Shown here piece by piece: positions 9,003 to 19,247 of a DNA stretch of 64,000 bases. The notes below the pieces were generated by a model. The model did not search any database, was not told the DNA's origin, and saw nothing but the letters and a program-made list of their open reading frames with translations. The DNA lies in assembly GCF_000186265.1 (NCBI RefSeq), contig NC_014934.1, positions 434,001-498,000 on the forward strand, in the 5' to 3' direction. The stretch comes from Cellulophaga algicola DSM 14237 (GTDB lineage Bacteria > Bacteroidota > Bacteroidia > Flavobacteriales > Flavobacteriaceae). Every line of letters begins with the position of its first letter. Position 1 is the first letter of the stretch. The translations under genes were made by a program, and so were the position numbers.

Positions 9003-9032
9003 TTGTTAAAAATTATTTTTAATTTACATTTG
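9003..9032 (+). promoter_or_regulatory. Promoter of the second PII-Amt operon
   Basis: TACATTTG at 9025-9032 fits the Bacteroidetes -7 element and TTG at 9003-9005 sits 19 bp upstream as a -33 element. The octamer is identical to that of the first PII gene and lies 22 bp before the start codon. Confidence 0.6.
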
Positions 9033-9054
9033 TAGCAAATCAAACAAATCAATC

Positions 9055-9393
9055 ATGAAAAAAATCGAGGCAATTATTCGAAAGTCCAAGTTCGATGAAG
9101 TAAAAAAAGCACTTCATGAAATTGAAGTAAACTTTTTTAGCTACTGGGATGTAACTGGAGTTGGTAACGAAAAACAAGGTCACGTTTATCGCGGAATATC
9201 TTACAGTACCACAGACATCCAACGAAGACATTTAAGCATTGTAATATCTGATGAATTCTTAGAAAAAACAATTCATACGATTTTAGAAGCTGCTAGTACT
9301 GGAAATGTTGGAGATGGAAAAATATTTGTATCAGAAATAACGGAAGCCTATAGAATAAGGACAAAAGAAAGCGGAAGCGCAGGAATCAACTAA
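9055..9393 (+). CDS. PII nitrogen regulatory protein, copy 2
   Basis: A 112-residue PII protein almost identical in sequence to the copy at 5966; differences are concentrated in the C-terminal half (for example RRHLSIVISDE versus RRYLTIVVSDE). The T-loop tyrosine at residue 50 and GDGKIFVSEITEAYRIRT are present. It is 10 bp upstream of its own ammonium transporter. The duplication probably allows separate pairing of each PII protein with its channel, but this is inferred. Confidence 0.95.
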   Translation: MKKIEAIIRKSKFDEVKKALHEIEVNFFSYWDVTGVGNEKQGHVYRGISYSTTDIQRRHLSIVISDEFLEKTIHTILEAASTGNVGDGKIFVSEITEAYRIRTKESGSAGIN

Positions 9394-9403
9394 TAAAAAC
9401 ACT

Positions 9404-10678
9404 ATGAACGACGGATTATTTACAGCTAATAATGTTTGGATGATGATATGCACAGCACTCGTGTTTTTCATGCATTTAGGCTTTTCTTTTTTAGAGATTG
9501 GATTAACAAGACAAAAAAATACCATCAATATATTATTTAAAAACCTATTTATTATTTGTGCCGGACTTTTACTGTACTATATAGCCGGATTTAACCTTAT
9601 GTATCCTGGGGATTTTAATGGAGTTTTAGGATTTGCAGGATTTGGAATTGAAGCTCCCGCAAATGGCATGACTGCTGAATACGCCCCTAGTGGAGGCTAT
9701 ACATATTGGACAGATTTTCTTTTTCAGGGGATGTTTGCTGCAACAGCTGCAACTATAGTTTCTGGAGCAGTTGCTGAACGCATAAAAATTGGAGGTTTCA
9801 TGATTTTTACTGTCATCTATGTAGGTCTAATTTATCCAATTGTAGGTTCATGGCAATGGGGCGGCGGATTTCTTTCAACCCTAGGCAACGAAGTAAATGC
9901 AGCAGGAGAACTTGTAAAAGAAGCTGGGTTTCATGATTTTGCTGGCTCTACACTAGTACATTCTGTAGGTGGATGGGCAGCACTTGTAGCCGTTTATTTA
10001 TTAGGTCCAAGAATTGGTAAATTTGATGAAAACGGAGAAACATTCGCTATTCCTGGTCATAATATTCCCATAGCCACTGCTGGTGTATTAATTCTTTGGT
10101 TAGGATGGTTTGGTTTTAACGGAGGCTCTGTACTTTCCGCAGATCCAGGAGGCACTTCATTAGTACTTGTTACCACATCATTAGCAGCAGCAGCTGGAGG
10201 AATTGCTGCTTTCATATTTTCATTTATACTCTATAAGAACTTAGATTTAACTATGTTCCTAAATGGTATTTTAGGTGGCCTAGTAGGGATTACCGCAGGA
10301 GCAGATTTAATGTCTCCTAATGAAGCCATAATTATTGGAGCATTAGCAGGTATTCTTGTTGTAGGAGCCGTTGCTCTTATTGATAAAATAAAATTAGACG
10401 ATCCTGTAGGAGCAATTGCCGTTCATCTTATTTGTGGCGTATGGGGAACATTAGCTGTTGGGTTCTTAGGAACTAAAGCTGGTGGATCACAAATTCTATA
10501 TCAACTAGCAGGTATTGTTATTATTGGTATCTTTTGTTCTTTGACTACGTTTATAATACTTTTTACGTTAAAGAAAACCGTTGGCATAAGAGTATCTCGA
10601 GAAGAAGAACTTGAAGGACTAGATCTTCATGAACATGGCATGGATGCTTATCCAGATTTTAGGCTGAATCAACATTAA
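9404..10678 (+). CDS. amtB: Ammonium transporter, copy 2
   Basis: A 424-residue Amt-family channel. Pore histidines are in LVHSVGGWAALVAV and IAVHLICGVWGT, and the cytosolic C-terminus EEELEGLDLHEHGMDAYPDF matches that of copy 1. It is clearly diverged from copy 1 in the membrane part (for example, no long N-terminal extension and a different first helix, VWMMICTALVFFMHLGF). So this is an old duplication rather than a recent repeat. It is co-transcribed with PII copy 2 and followed by a hairpin terminator. Confidence 0.95.
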   Translation: MNDGLFTANNVWMMICTALVFFMHLGFSFLEIGLTRQKNTINILFKNLFIICAGLLLYYIAGFNLMYPGDFNGVLGFAGFGIEAPANGMTAEYAPSGGYTYWTDFLFQGMFAATAATIVSGAVAERIKIGGFMIFTVIYVGLIYPIVGSWQWGGGFLSTLGNEVNAAGELVKEAGFHDFAGSTLVHSVGGWAALVAVYLLGPRIGKFDENGETFAIPGHNIPIATAGVLILWLGWFGFNGGSVLSADPGGTSLVLVTTSLAAAAGGIAAFIFSFILYKNLDLTMFLNGILGGLVGITAGADLMSPNEAIIIGALAGILVVGAVALIDKIKLDDPVGAIAVHLICGVWGTLAVGFLGTKAGGSQILYQLAGIVIIGIFCSLTTFIILFTLKKTVGIRVSREEELEGLDLHEHGMDAYPDFRLNQH

Positions 10679-10692
10679 TAAATTATTTTCAA

Positions 10693-10730
10693 TAAACATC
10701 GGGTCTAAAGTAATTTAGAACCGATGTTTA
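10693..10730. terminator. Bidirectional hairpin between Amt-2 and DUF1684 gene
   Basis: TAAACATCGGGTCTAAA pairs with TTTAGAACCGATGTTTA with a single mismatch and a 4-base loop. It lies between two convergent genes. Confidence 0.8.
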
Positions 10731-10731
10731 T

Positions 10732-11376
10732 TTATTGTTTTTTAAATGCCATTACTCCTGCATTAATTTTTATAGGAAGGTAATTCACCTTGGGTACTAT
10801 GGGACAGGAATACTTTTTGTTATATGCGCAATAGGGGTTATATGCTTTATTAAAATCTATCACTATAGTATCTCCTTTAGGGATAGATAAATCTACATAC
10901 CTACCACCTGTATAACTTAAATTCCCATTAGTTTCATCCGAGAAGGGTAAAAATAAATACTCCCTAAATTTCTCTTGCACAGTTAACGAAGGGCTTTGAT
11001 ATACTTCTAACTGATAGTCTTTACCATCAATAGCAAAATAAGCAATACCATACACTACTTCTTCAGATTTTCTATCTGTCGTAGTAGCCATTAAAAAAGG
11101 CAAAGCGTCTGGTGTTCTTTCAAATTTTGCAACTACCCTTAAAGTAGTGTCCGGCTTAAAAAAATCTAAGGTCTCAAAATTTTTCCTATCCTTATTATAT
11201 AGAGGAGAGGTTTCAGGATCTTTATATTCCTTATTTAATTCGCGTTGAAATTTTAAAATATCTGCCATCGCATTAGAAACATCTTGAGGAATTTCATTTG
11301 CCACGACATCATGATATTTTTTCTCTTGCTTACAACTCAACAATAGTATTACCGCTAAAAAAAGCAATTTTCGCAT
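10732..11376 (-). CDS. DUF1684 lipoprotein
   Basis: A 214-residue lipoprotein (signal MRKLLFLAVILLLSC, Cys15). The C-terminal part contains the DUF1684 signature: GGRYVDLSIPKGDTIVIDFNKAYNPYCAY in pieces, then SCPIVPKVNYLPIKINAG. The N-x-YNPYCAYN region with downstream CP is the conserved core of the family. Function is not known; it is an envelope protein. It is transcribed alone and converges on the second ammonium transporter. Confidence 0.85.
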   Translation of the reverse strand: MRKLLFLAVILLLSCKQEKKYHDVVANEIPQDVSNAMADILKFQRELNKEYKDPETSPLYNKDRKNFETLDFFKPDTTLRVVAKFERTPDALPFLMATTTDRKSEEVVYGIAYFAIDGKDYQLEVYQSPSLTVQEKFREYLFLPFSDETNGNLSYTGGRYVDLSIPKGDTIVIDFNKAYNPYCAYNKKYSCPIVPKVNYLPIKINAGVMAFKKQ

Positions 11377-11543
11377 ACCTAAAATGGTTTAATTTAAGAT
11401 AAATTAAAGTCTCTTTTTACTACTAATTAATTGAAGCAAAACAAGAATTACCTCTAAGTTACAAACTTATAAATAAAATAGTTACCATTCATATCTTGCA
11501 CATCTAGGTTTTGTTTGTAAATTCGGTTTAAATTAAAACCCCT

Positions 11544-12269
11544 ATGAAAGCTGCAATTATTTTACTCCTTTCTATATTCTTGCTGGTCTCTTGTAGCGAA
11601 ATTAATTCTACTCATAGTAATAAAAAAGCCTTAGAGAAAATACAACCCGATCGCTACAATGTCGCTTTTTTAATTATGGATGGCACCTATAATACAGAGT
11701 TTACCGCACCATACGATATATTTCAACACACACAGTTCCGAAAAAACATTAAGGCAATGAATGTCTTTACCGTAGCGAACACCTTAAAACCCATTACCAC
11801 TTTTGAGGGCGTACGCATTCTCCCAGATTTTGATTACACAAAAAATAATCTTCCTAATATTGATATTTTGGTAATTCCTAGCGCTGAACATCATATAGAT
11901 ACAGATTTAGATGATGTTGTAATGCTTAGTTTTGTAAAGAAAGTTGATGAAAAAGCTCTTTTTATGACCAGTCATTGCGATGGGGCTTTTGTATTAGCTA
12001 AAACTGGTTTATTAGACACCGTTGCCTCTACAACTTTTCCTGGAGATTTACTTAAATACCAAGAAAAATTCCCGCAATTAAATGTAAAGAAAAATTCATT
12101 ATTTGTTCATGATGGTAAGTATATTACATCTGCTGGTGGTGCAAAAAGCTTTGAAGCCGCTCTTTATTTATGCGAATATTTATACGGGAAAGAAGTAGCA
12201 CAATCCTTAGCAAAAGGTCTTGTTATTGATTGGGACGTAAATAAAGTACCTCATTTTATTGTTCCTTAA
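11544..12269 (+). CDS. DJ-1/PfpI family lipoprotein (glutamine-amidotransferase-like fold)
   Basis: A 241-residue protein with a lipoprotein signal (IFLLVSC, Cys17) and a DJ-1/PfpI domain from about residue 37. The nucleophile elbow is MTSHCDGAFVLAKTGLLD with Cys145, and the family feature ATTFPGD-like segment (STTFPGDL) follows. Related proteins act as amidases, glyoxalases, deglycases or as AraC-regulator domains. A lipid-anchored version implies an envelope role. Its 3' end overlaps the convergent hydrolase gene by 14 bp. Confidence 0.82.
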   Translation: MKAAIILLLSIFLLVSCSEINSTHSNKKALEKIQPDRYNVAFLIMDGTYNTEFTAPYDIFQHTQFRKNIKAMNVFTVANTLKPITTFEGVRILPDFDYTKNNLPNIDILVIPSAEHHIDTDLDDVVMLSFVKKVDEKALFMTSHCDGAFVLAKTGLLDTVASTTFPGDLLKYQEKFPQLNVKKNSLFVHDGKYITSAGGAKSFEAALYLCEYLYGKEVAQSLAKGLVIDWDVNKVPHFIVP

Positions 12270-13674
12270 TATCATACCTAGCTTCTTTTAAATAGGTTAG
12301 CATTAAGGCATTATACTCTGGAGAAATTCTTAATAAAGCAGTATTAGGAATATCATAAAGTCTTTGTTTATCTGTAAATCCTGTTTTCAACAACTCTTCT
12401 AAATAAAATAATGCGGTACTATAATCTTCCACTTTAGAACTTAAAGATATCACTCCTATATAAGCATCATGATTGTCAGAATCTGTTATCGTATTCAGCA
12501 TATAAAGAAGAGTAAGACCTTCTTCATCTAGTACGTTCTCTTCTTTTAATTCTTTTATATTTTTATCTACCAGATAGTCTACAAAATCCTTTAACCTATT
12601 ACCCATCTGACGTTCGTAAGGGTTTTCAGCATTCTGAAACTTTTTAATTTCCTGCATTTGAAAATTCCACCAGCCTAAATTATTAAAATTATATGTAGCT
12701 ACATCTTCATAAACGGCATAATCATAATCTTCTTGCAATAATTCTTCTTGAAATCTATAATTAGATTCCATACGTTTCGCTACCTTATATTCTTTGCTTT
12801 TCCTAAGACTCTTTTGTACTTCTTTAAGTTCCGAAATATCTAAATGTACACGAAAAATCTCCATTATTTCCTCTGAAAAACTATAAGCTCGCAATAACTT
12901 CTGATCCTTTATAAGACTATTTACCACCATTAAATTCTTGCGATAGCTGTCTAAAATAAAGTCTTCATCTTTTACAACTTCTCCTTTGGCCATTGCATTT
13001 AACGTAAATACTTGTAAGGCTAAATCAACAAAATAAATAGCACTAGGATTTGTATGCTCCTCATAAAAAAACAATTGATTTGAAAACCTTAAGTTATTTA
13101 AAAGACGCTCTGATTCCTCCATTTGAATACTTTTATATTCATTTACTGATGTAATACCAATAAATTGAAATGGATTTCCTGGCGTTAAAACATCTGCGTT
13201 TGCAATACCACCACCCACAGAAACAATACCCTTTATATTTTTACTAACAATAGGCATTATAGAAGCAAACGTTCCTCCTAAAGCTATACCTCCCGTATAA
13301 ATTCGCCTAGCATCTATTGGTAAAATAGCAAGAACACGATTAATCACCCTACTCGCGATTAATACATTTTGGGTAATGGAAAGCGAATCATTTACATGAT
13401 TAGAAGCTACAAGAATATAATTCTGATTTTCTCCTGCCTGAACAAAAGGTTGAATCGCAGCCTTACCTTTACCTTCCATGTTAAACAAAAAAAGCACTGG
13501 CCAATGTTCTTTTACATCAAATTTCCTAGGAAGATATAATGCAAAATTTTCTGAAATGGAATCATTTACACGAATAGAATCTAAGATAATTCCTTTTCTT
13601 AGCGTTATTTCTTGCGCTGATGTAGTTGACACACAACAAAAGGCAAAAGTTAGAAGGAGTATTATTTTTTTCAT
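12256..13674 (-). CDS. Exported alpha/beta-hydrolase-like protein lacking the catalytic serine
   Basis: A 472-residue secreted protein. The chosen ATG at 13674 gives the signal peptide MKKIILLLTFAFCCVSTTSAQ; a longer frame adds ten residues that do not look like a signal. Residues 30-200 resemble an esterase/PHB-depolymerase-type alpha/beta hydrolase (VLFLFNMEGKG, RRIYTGGIALGGTFA). The nucleophile elbow is GIALGG instead of GxSxGG, so the expected serine is alanine. The C-terminal half is helical and charged, with no recognised domain. It may be a non-catalytic binder. Confidence 0.68.
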   Translation of the reverse strand: MKKIILLLTFAFCCVSTTSAQEITLRKGIILDSIRVNDSISENFALYLPRKFDVKEHWPVLFLFNMEGKGKAAIQPFVQAGENQNYILVASNHVNDSLSITQNVLIASRVINRVLAILPIDARRIYTGGIALGGTFASIMPIVSKNIKGIVSVGGGIANADVLTPGNPFQFIGITSVNEYKSIQMEESERLLNNLRFSNQLFFYEEHTNPSAIYFVDLALQVFTLNAMAKGEVVKDEDFILDSYRKNLMVVNSLIKDQKLLRAYSFSEEIMEIFRVHLDISELKEVQKSLRKSKEYKVAKRMESNYRFQEELLQEDYDYAVYEDVATYNFNNLGWWNFQMQEIKKFQNAENPYERQMGNRLKDFVDYLVDKNIKELKEENVLDEEGLTLLYMLNTITDSDNHDAYIGVISLSSKVEDYSTALFYLEELLKTGFTDKQRLYDIPNTALLRISPEYNALMLTYLKEARYDIKEQ

Positions 13675-13766
13675 ATCAATTTGATGCATCAAAAATCTCG
13701 CCAAATTACAATTAAAGTTACAAATTTAAAAAGCAGTTACATAGTAGATCCCATAAAAAAATAAGA

Positions 13767-14225
13767 CTATCCTGGTTTTGGCCTTCTACCCACAGGTGCA
13801 TCAGAAACTACTTCGGAGAGAATTATATGTGTTCTAGTCTCCCCGTATTGAATTAGTTTATCAATAAATTTCTCTAAATGAAATTGATCTTTGAAAACTA
13901 CTTCCATGATAATATTCTCATTTCCAGTTATTCGGTAACAATTTACTACTTCTTCATAAGTTTTTACCGCTTCTAAAAAAGGCTTCAATTTCCCCATAAA
14001 AGCGCGCAACGTAATCATGGCTTTTAGCTGATATCCTGTTTCTGTATGAGATATAATAGCTTTATAACCATTAATAATTCCCATGTCTTCCATTTTCTTG
14101 ATTCGCTCTGCAACAGCAGGAGGCGTTAAGCCCACTTTACGACCAATATTTGCAAAAGAATCTCTTGCATTTTTCTGGAGGCTTTGAAGAATACCCCAAT
14201 TTAAATCATCAATCTTTGGATTCAA
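13767..14225 (-). CDS. Lrp/AsnC family transcriptional regulator
   Basis: A 152-residue protein with the Lrp layout: an N-terminal winged helix (DDLNWGILQSLQKNARDSF, then GLTPPAVAERIKKMEDMGII) and a C-terminal RAM ligand-binding domain (YRITGNENIIMEVVFKD). Lrp-type regulators respond to amino acids. The start is TTG at 14225, which gives the normal N-terminus; no in-frame ATG was found upstream. It is transcribed away from the helix-bundle protein gene. Targets cannot be deduced from the window. Confidence 0.9.
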   Translation of the reverse strand: MNPKIDDLNWGILQSLQKNARDSFANIGRKVGLTPPAVAERIKKMEDMGIINGYKAIISHTETGYQLKAMITLRAFMGKLKPFLEAVKTYEEVVNCYRITGNENIIMEVVFKDQFHLEKFIDKLIQYGETRTHIILSEVVSDAPVGRRPKPG

Positions 14226-14335
14226 TAGTAATGTGGTTTAAAATATTTGTATTCAAAAGCAAAACTTAATATTTGCTTTATAAAAATAAGATAAATTTTA
14301 TAATCTAGCCGTAATTTTATAGAAAATTGCTAAAG

Positions 14336-14722
14336 ATGCCAAATCGAAATTTGAATACATTACCCGTTTATAGAAAAGCCTTAGACTTATGCTCTATAAG
14401 CAGAGAAATTGTATCTTATATCACCTACAATAAAGATTTGCTGCATTTGTATAAATCTCAAAGCCACAGAGATATCATTGCAGATTCTTTACTAACAGAC
14501 ACTATTTTAATTCCTCAAAAAATTGAATTAGCAGAACGTTCTGATTCCTACCTAATTAGAATATCAACAATACATCATATTAACATCATCAGTAAAAACA
14601 TTCTATCCTATTGTAGAGGTTTAGAAATGGATGGTTTAAAAGAAAAAGAATATTTAAATCTTTTACGCGAAGAATTAAAAATTTTTAGAAAAACTTACAG
14701 AATATGGAAACGCTCTTTATAA
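14336..14722 (+). CDS. Conserved hypothetical helical protein
   Basis: A 128-residue protein (ATG at 14336; a TTG three codons upstream is possible) that is almost entirely helical, with KALDLCSISREIVSYI near the start and EELKIFRKTYRIWKRSL at the end. The pattern resembles small four-helix-bundle proteins of flavobacteria, but no function is known. The stop codon lies within the stem of the terminator that follows. Confidence 0.65.
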   Translation: MPNRNLNTLPVYRKALDLCSISREIVSYITYNKDLLHLYKSQSHRDIIADSLLTDTILIPQKIELAERSDSYLIRISTIHHINIISKNILSYCRGLEMDGLKEKEYLNLLREELKIFRKTYRIWKRSL

Positions 14723-14736
14723 AGAGCGTTTTTTTT
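14708..14736 (+). terminator. Intrinsic terminator overlapping the preceding stop codon
   Basis: AAACGCTCTTT-AT-AAAGAGCGTTT followed by a T-run. The left arm encodes the last residues of the upstream protein. Confidence 0.9.
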
Positions 14737-14758
14737 ATTCCTAGCCTCAATTTATCTC

Positions 14759-17700
14759 TTACATATTTCTTCGGTACTGCCCTCCTACTTTAAATAGTGC
14801 ATTAGTAATCTGCCCCAAAGAACTTACTTTAGAAATCTCCATTAACTTCTCGAATATATTTTCATTATTCATAGCTGCTTGTTGTATTTCACTCAACGCC
14901 AGTTTAGAGGCTTCTTCATTCATTTCTTTAAGATGCTCTAAAGTCACAATCTGCGCTTTTTTCTCTTCATCTGTTGCCCGAATTACTTCTGCGGGCAGCA
15001 CTGTTGGCGATCCTTTTGAACTTAAAAAAGTATTAACTCCAATAATAGGAAATTTACCATTGTGCTTTAATGTCTCATAATACAAACTTTCTTCCTGTAT
15101 TTTTGAACGTTGATACATCGTTTCCATGGCGCCTAAGACCCCTCCTCGTTCTGTAATTCTATCAAATTCTATTAATACGGCTTCTTCTACTAAATCTGTT
15201 AATTCTTCAATAATAAAAGAGCCTTGAAGCGGATTCTCATTTTTAGCTAAACCTAATTCCTTATTGATAATTAACTGAATTGCCATTGCTCTACGAACAG
15301 ACTCTTCTGTAGGCGTAGTAATTGCCTCATCATACGCATTGGTATGCAATGAATTACAATTGTCATAAATTGCATATAACGCTTGCAACGTTGTACGGAT
15401 ATCATTAAAATCTATTTCTTGTGCATGCAAACTACGACCAGAAGTCTGTATATGATACTTCAACATTTGAGCTCTTGGCCCTGCTCCGTATTTATGTTTT
15501 AATGCTTTTGCCCATATTTTACGCGCTACACGCCCAATAACGGCATATTCTGGATCAATACCATTTGAAAAAAAGAATGATAAATTAGGTCCGAAAGCAT
15601 TAATATCCATTCCTCTACTTAAATAATACTCTACATAAGTAAACCCGTTAGATAAGGTAAATGCTAATTGCGTAATTGGGTTAGCCCCAGCTTCTGCAAT
15701 ATGGTATCCTGAAATAGAAACTGAATAAAAATTACGAACTTGCTGCTGAATAAAATACTCTTGCACATCTCCCATTAGACGCAATGCAAATTCAGTTGAA
15801 AAAATACAAGTATTTTGTGCTTGATCTTCTTTTAAAATATCAGCTTGTACAGTACCCCTAACTTCATGCAAGGTTTTAATCTTAATACTATGGTACACCT
15901 CCAATGGCAACACTTGGTCGCCAGTAACCCCAAGAAGCATTAAACCTAACCCATTATTACCTTCTGGCAAAGCGCCGTTATATTTAGGTTTTTTCTCTTC
16001 CCTTCCTTTATAAAGTGCTGCTATTTTAACAGTAACTTCTTTTTCTAAACCATGTTCTATTATGTATTTCTCGCAATTCTGATCTATTGCTGCGTTTAAA
16101 AAGAAACCTAATAACATGGGAGCTGGGCCATTAATAGTCATACTAACCGAAGTCATTGCATTAGACAAGTCAAAACCTGAATACAGTTTTTTAGCATCGT
16201 CTAAACAACATACAGAAACCCCTGCATTACCAATTTTACCATAAATATCTGGTCTAATATCTGGATCGTTACCGTATAAGGTTACCGAATCAAACGCGGT
16301 AGAAAGTCGTTTTGCCGGCAAGCCTAAACTTACATAGTGAAAACGACGATTGGTACGCTCTGGTCCACCTTCGCCCGCAAACATTCTTGTAGGATCTTCT
16401 CCAGTACGCTTAAAGGGATACAAACCCGCGGTATATGGAAATTCTCCTGGTACGTTTTCCTGAATCATCCAACGCAGCAAATCGCCCCATGCTTTATATT
16501 TTGGGAGTGCTACTTTCGGGATTTGAGTCTGCGAAAGAGAACTTGTATGTGTTTCTAATTTTAATTCTTTATCGCGAACTTTAAATGTATAAATAGGATC
16601 TTTATATTTCTGTACTTTTTCCTCCCAGTTTACAATAGCTTCCCAATGGTACGGGTCTAAATCTAACTTTACCCGATCAAATTCTTTGAGCAATAGGTTT
16701 AGAAATGCTTTATGCTCTTCTGATATGCTTATCGCTGTAATAGCAGCTTCATCCAATCCATTTTTTGAAAGGTATGTCTGCTCAGATACCGATGATTTTA
16801 TATTCAGAATGGACAAAATAGCTTGAAAAACACCATAAAGGCGCTGTGCAACGTGTATTTGTTCAATTCCTTTATCATCATAACTTCTATTATTCTCCGC
16901 TATTTCAGAGAGGTATCTTATGCGAGACGGAGGAATTACGAAGGCATGCTCTTTGTCATCTGTATAAAATTCAAAAGTCGATTTTAAATCAGCCTTCGCT
17001 TTTTCTACCAATTTATCCATTAACGTACGATACAACCTATTGGTCCCGGGATCGTTAAACTGACTCGCCATAGTACCAAAAATTGGCAAATCATTTTGAT
17101 CCATATCCCACAGGTTATGATTGCGCATGTATTGTTTTTTCACATCACGCAAAGCATCTAAAGAGCCTCTTTTATCAAATTTATTTATAGATACAACATC
17201 TGCAAAATCAAGCATATCTATCTTCTCCAACTGTGTTGCAGCTCCAAACTCTGGCGTCATTACATATAACGAAACATCTGAATGTTGAATAATTTCGGTA
17301 TCGGATTGCCCTATTCCTGAGGTTTCTAGCACTATTAAATCAAATTCGGCTGCTTTTAGCACCTGAACTGCCTCCTCTACATATTTTGACAATGCCAAAT
17401 TAGATTGCCTTGTTGCTAATGAACGCATATAAACGCGCTCATTATTTATAGCATTCATACGGATACGGTCGCCTAATAAAGCACCTCCTGTTTTTCGCTT
17501 AGAAGGATCTACAGAAATTAATCCGATTCTTTTCTCTGGAAAATCTGCTAAAAATCTACGCACCAATTCATCTACCAAACTAGATTTACCAGAACCACCG
17601 GTTCCTGTAATTCCTAAAACAGGAACAGTATCCGGTATTTTTACATCAGAAAAATGTTTCTTAAATTCATCCGGTCTGTTTTCTGCTAAAGAAATTAACC

Positions 17701-18214
17701 TAGATATGGTATTAATATCTTTAGCCTTTAACGCTTCTGTAACGGAAACATTCTTTTGTTTTTTTAAATCTGGAACTGGAAAATCACTTCGCTCAACCAA
17801 ATCATTAATCATTCCTTGCAAGCCCATGGTACGCCCATCATCTGGAGCATAAATACGAGCAATACCATACGCCATTAATTCCTTTATCTCGTCTGGAAGA
17901 ATTACTCCTCCACCACCACCAAAGATTTTTATATGTTCTGCTCCCCGTTCTTTGAGTAAATCGTACATGTACCGGAAATATTCATTATGCCCGCCTTGAT
18001 AAGAGGTTAATGCAATTGCGTTTACATCTTCCTGAATTGCACAATCTACCATTTCCTGAACACTACGGTCATGTCCTAAATGAATAACCTCTACTCCTGT
18101 AGACTGAATAATTCTTCGCATTATGTTAATTGCGGAATCATGCCCATCAAAGAGAGATGCTGCGGTAACTATTCGTATTTTATTCTTCGGTTTATAAGGT
18201 ATAATTTGCTCCAT
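14759..18214 (-). CDS. icmF: Fused isobutyryl-CoA mutase IcmF
   Basis: An 1151-residue fusion of three parts. The N-terminal B12-binding domain (residues 12-145) has the cobalt-ligand motif DGHDSA with His25. A MeaB-like G-protein chaperone domain follows, with Walker [10 protein letters not shown] at 204-212 and downstream INKFDKRG for guanine recognition. The C-terminal half is the acyl-CoA mutase barrel ([20 protein letters not shown]). IcmF interconverts isobutyryl-CoA and n-butyryl-CoA with adenosylcobalamin, and some members also act on isovaleryl-CoA. The order distinguishes it from methylmalonyl-CoA mutase. It is a single-gene unit. Confidence 0.93.
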   Translation of the reverse strand: MEQIIPYKPKNKIRIVTAASLFDGHDSAINIMRRIIQSTGVEVIHLGHDRSVQEMVDCAIQEDVNAIALTSYQGGHNEYFRYMYDLLKERGAEHIKIFGGGGGVILPDEIKELMAYGIARIYAPDDGRTMGLQGMINDLVERSDFPVPDLKKQKNVSVTEALKAKDINTISRLISLAENRPDEFKKHFSDVKIPDTVPVLGITGTGGSGKSSLVDELVRRFLADFPEKRIGLISVDPSKRKTGGALLGDRIRMNAINNERVYMRSLATRQSNLALSKYVEEAVQVLKAAEFDLIVLETSGIGQSDTEIIQHSDVSLYVMTPEFGAATQLEKIDMLDFADVVSINKFDKRGSLDALRDVKKQYMRNHNLWDMDQNDLPIFGTMASQFNDPGTNRLYRTLMDKLVEKAKADLKSTFEFYTDDKEHAFVIPPSRIRYLSEIAENNRSYDDKGIEQIHVAQRLYGVFQAILSILNIKSSVSEQTYLSKNGLDEAAITAISISEEHKAFLNLLLKEFDRVKLDLDPYHWEAIVNWEEKVQKYKDPIYTFKVRDKELKLETHTSSLSQTQIPKVALPKYKAWGDLLRWMIQENVPGEFPYTAGLYPFKRTGEDPTRMFAGEGGPERTNRRFHYVSLGLPAKRLSTAFDSVTLYGNDPDIRPDIYGKIGNAGVSVCCLDDAKKLYSGFDLSNAMTSVSMTINGPAPMLLGFFLNAAIDQNCEKYIIEHGLEKEVTVKIAALYKGREEKKPKYNGALPEGNNGLGLMLLGVTGDQVLPLEVYHSIKIKTLHEVRGTVQADILKEDQAQNTCIFSTEFALRLMGDVQEYFIQQQVRNFYSVSISGYHIAEAGANPITQLAFTLSNGFTYVEYYLSRGMDINAFGPNLSFFFSNGIDPEYAVIGRVARKIWAKALKHKYGAGPRAQMLKYHIQTSGRSLHAQEIDFNDIRTTLQALYAIYDNCNSLHTNAYDEAITTPTEESVRRAMAIQLIINKELGLAKNENPLQGSFIIEELTDLVEEAVLIEFDRITERGGVLGAMETMYQRSKIQEESLYYETLKHNGKFPIIGVNTFLSSKGSPTVLPAEVIRATDEEKKAQIVTLEHLKEMNEEASKLALSEIQQAAMNNENIFEKLMEISKVSSLGQITNALFKVGGQYRRNM

Positions 18215-18355
18215 TGATAATAAAAGGTGTTTTTACAGCATGCAATTTACGAAAAACGCAAAGATTATTTAATAAAATTTACAATATTGTAAAAATGACT
18301 ATTTAATACAGCCTATTCTTTTCAATATCATAATTTTACCTCTTAATTAAGTCTC

Positions 18356-19207
18356 GTGAAAACAACAATTTTAATACATTGCCCAGATCAATCTGGAATT
18401 ATTTGTACCGTTACTGGTTTCGTTCATGCTCAAGGAGGAAATATTATTTACTTAGACCAACATGTTGATAAAGCTTCTGGCGAATTATTCATGCGTATTG
18501 AAAGCGAATTTTTGGATACTAAGCTTAGTGTGCACCATTTTAAATCTAAATTTGAAGAGCAATTAACCGCAAAATTTAAAATAAAGTGGAGTATTCATAC
18601 CGATGAGACCAAACCTAGAATGGGATTGTTTGTATCTAAATACAACCATTGTCTATATGATTTGTTAAGTCGATTTAATTCAGGAGAATTAGCCGTTGAC
18701 ATTCCCTTTATTATAAGTAACCACAATGATTTAGAATTTGTAGCCAAGCAATTTGATATTCCTTTCTATCATATTCCTGTAACAAAAGCTACAAAGGCTG
18801 AAGCTGAGAACAAACAATTAGAACTCTTAGAAAAATATAAGATAGATTTTATTGTTCTTGCTAGATATATGCAAATTGTAACTAGTAAGATTATTGATCA
18901 TTACCCCAATAAAATAATTAACATACATCATTCTTTTTTACCTGCCTTTGCTGGTGCCAAGCCCTACCATGCCGCTTTTAAAAGAGGTGTAAAAATAATA
19001 GGCGCTACAGGTCATTATGTTACAGAAGAATTAGATGCTGGACCAATTATTGCGCAGGATACCACTACGGTCTCTCATACAAATTCTATTGATGACCTTA
19101 TAGCCAAAGGGCGTGACCTTGAAAAAATAGTTCTTTCTAGAGCTGTAAAACTCCATATTCAACGCAAGACGATGGTTTATAACAACAAAACCATCATTTT
19201 TTCATAG
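18356..19207 (+). CDS. purU: Formyltetrahydrofolate deformylase
   Basis: A 283-residue protein with an N-terminal ACT domain (TILIHCPDQSGIICTVTGF) and a C-terminal formyltransferase-fold hydrolase domain containing FIVLARYMQIV and INIHHSFLPAFAGAKPYH. PurU hydrolyses 10-formyl-THF to THF and formate, supplying formate for PurT and balancing one-carbon pools. The start is GTG at 18356; no ATG fits the ACT domain start. It stands divergent from icmF with 141 bp between them. Confidence 0.93.
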   Translation: MKTTILIHCPDQSGIICTVTGFVHAQGGNIIYLDQHVDKASGELFMRIESEFLDTKLSVHHFKSKFEEQLTAKFKIKWSIHTDETKPRMGLFVSKYNHCLYDLLSRFNSGELAVDIPFIISNHNDLEFVAKQFDIPFYHIPVTKATKAEAENKQLELLEKYKIDFIVLARYMQIVTSKIIDHYPNKIINIHHSFLPAFAGAKPYHAAFKRGVKIIGATGHYVTEELDAGPIIAQDTTTVSHTNSIDDLIAKGRDLEKIVLSRAVKLHIQRKTMVYNNKTIIFS

Positions 19208-19247
19208 CATCAATTTTTTAAACTATAAATTTGTAAAAACATTACCC

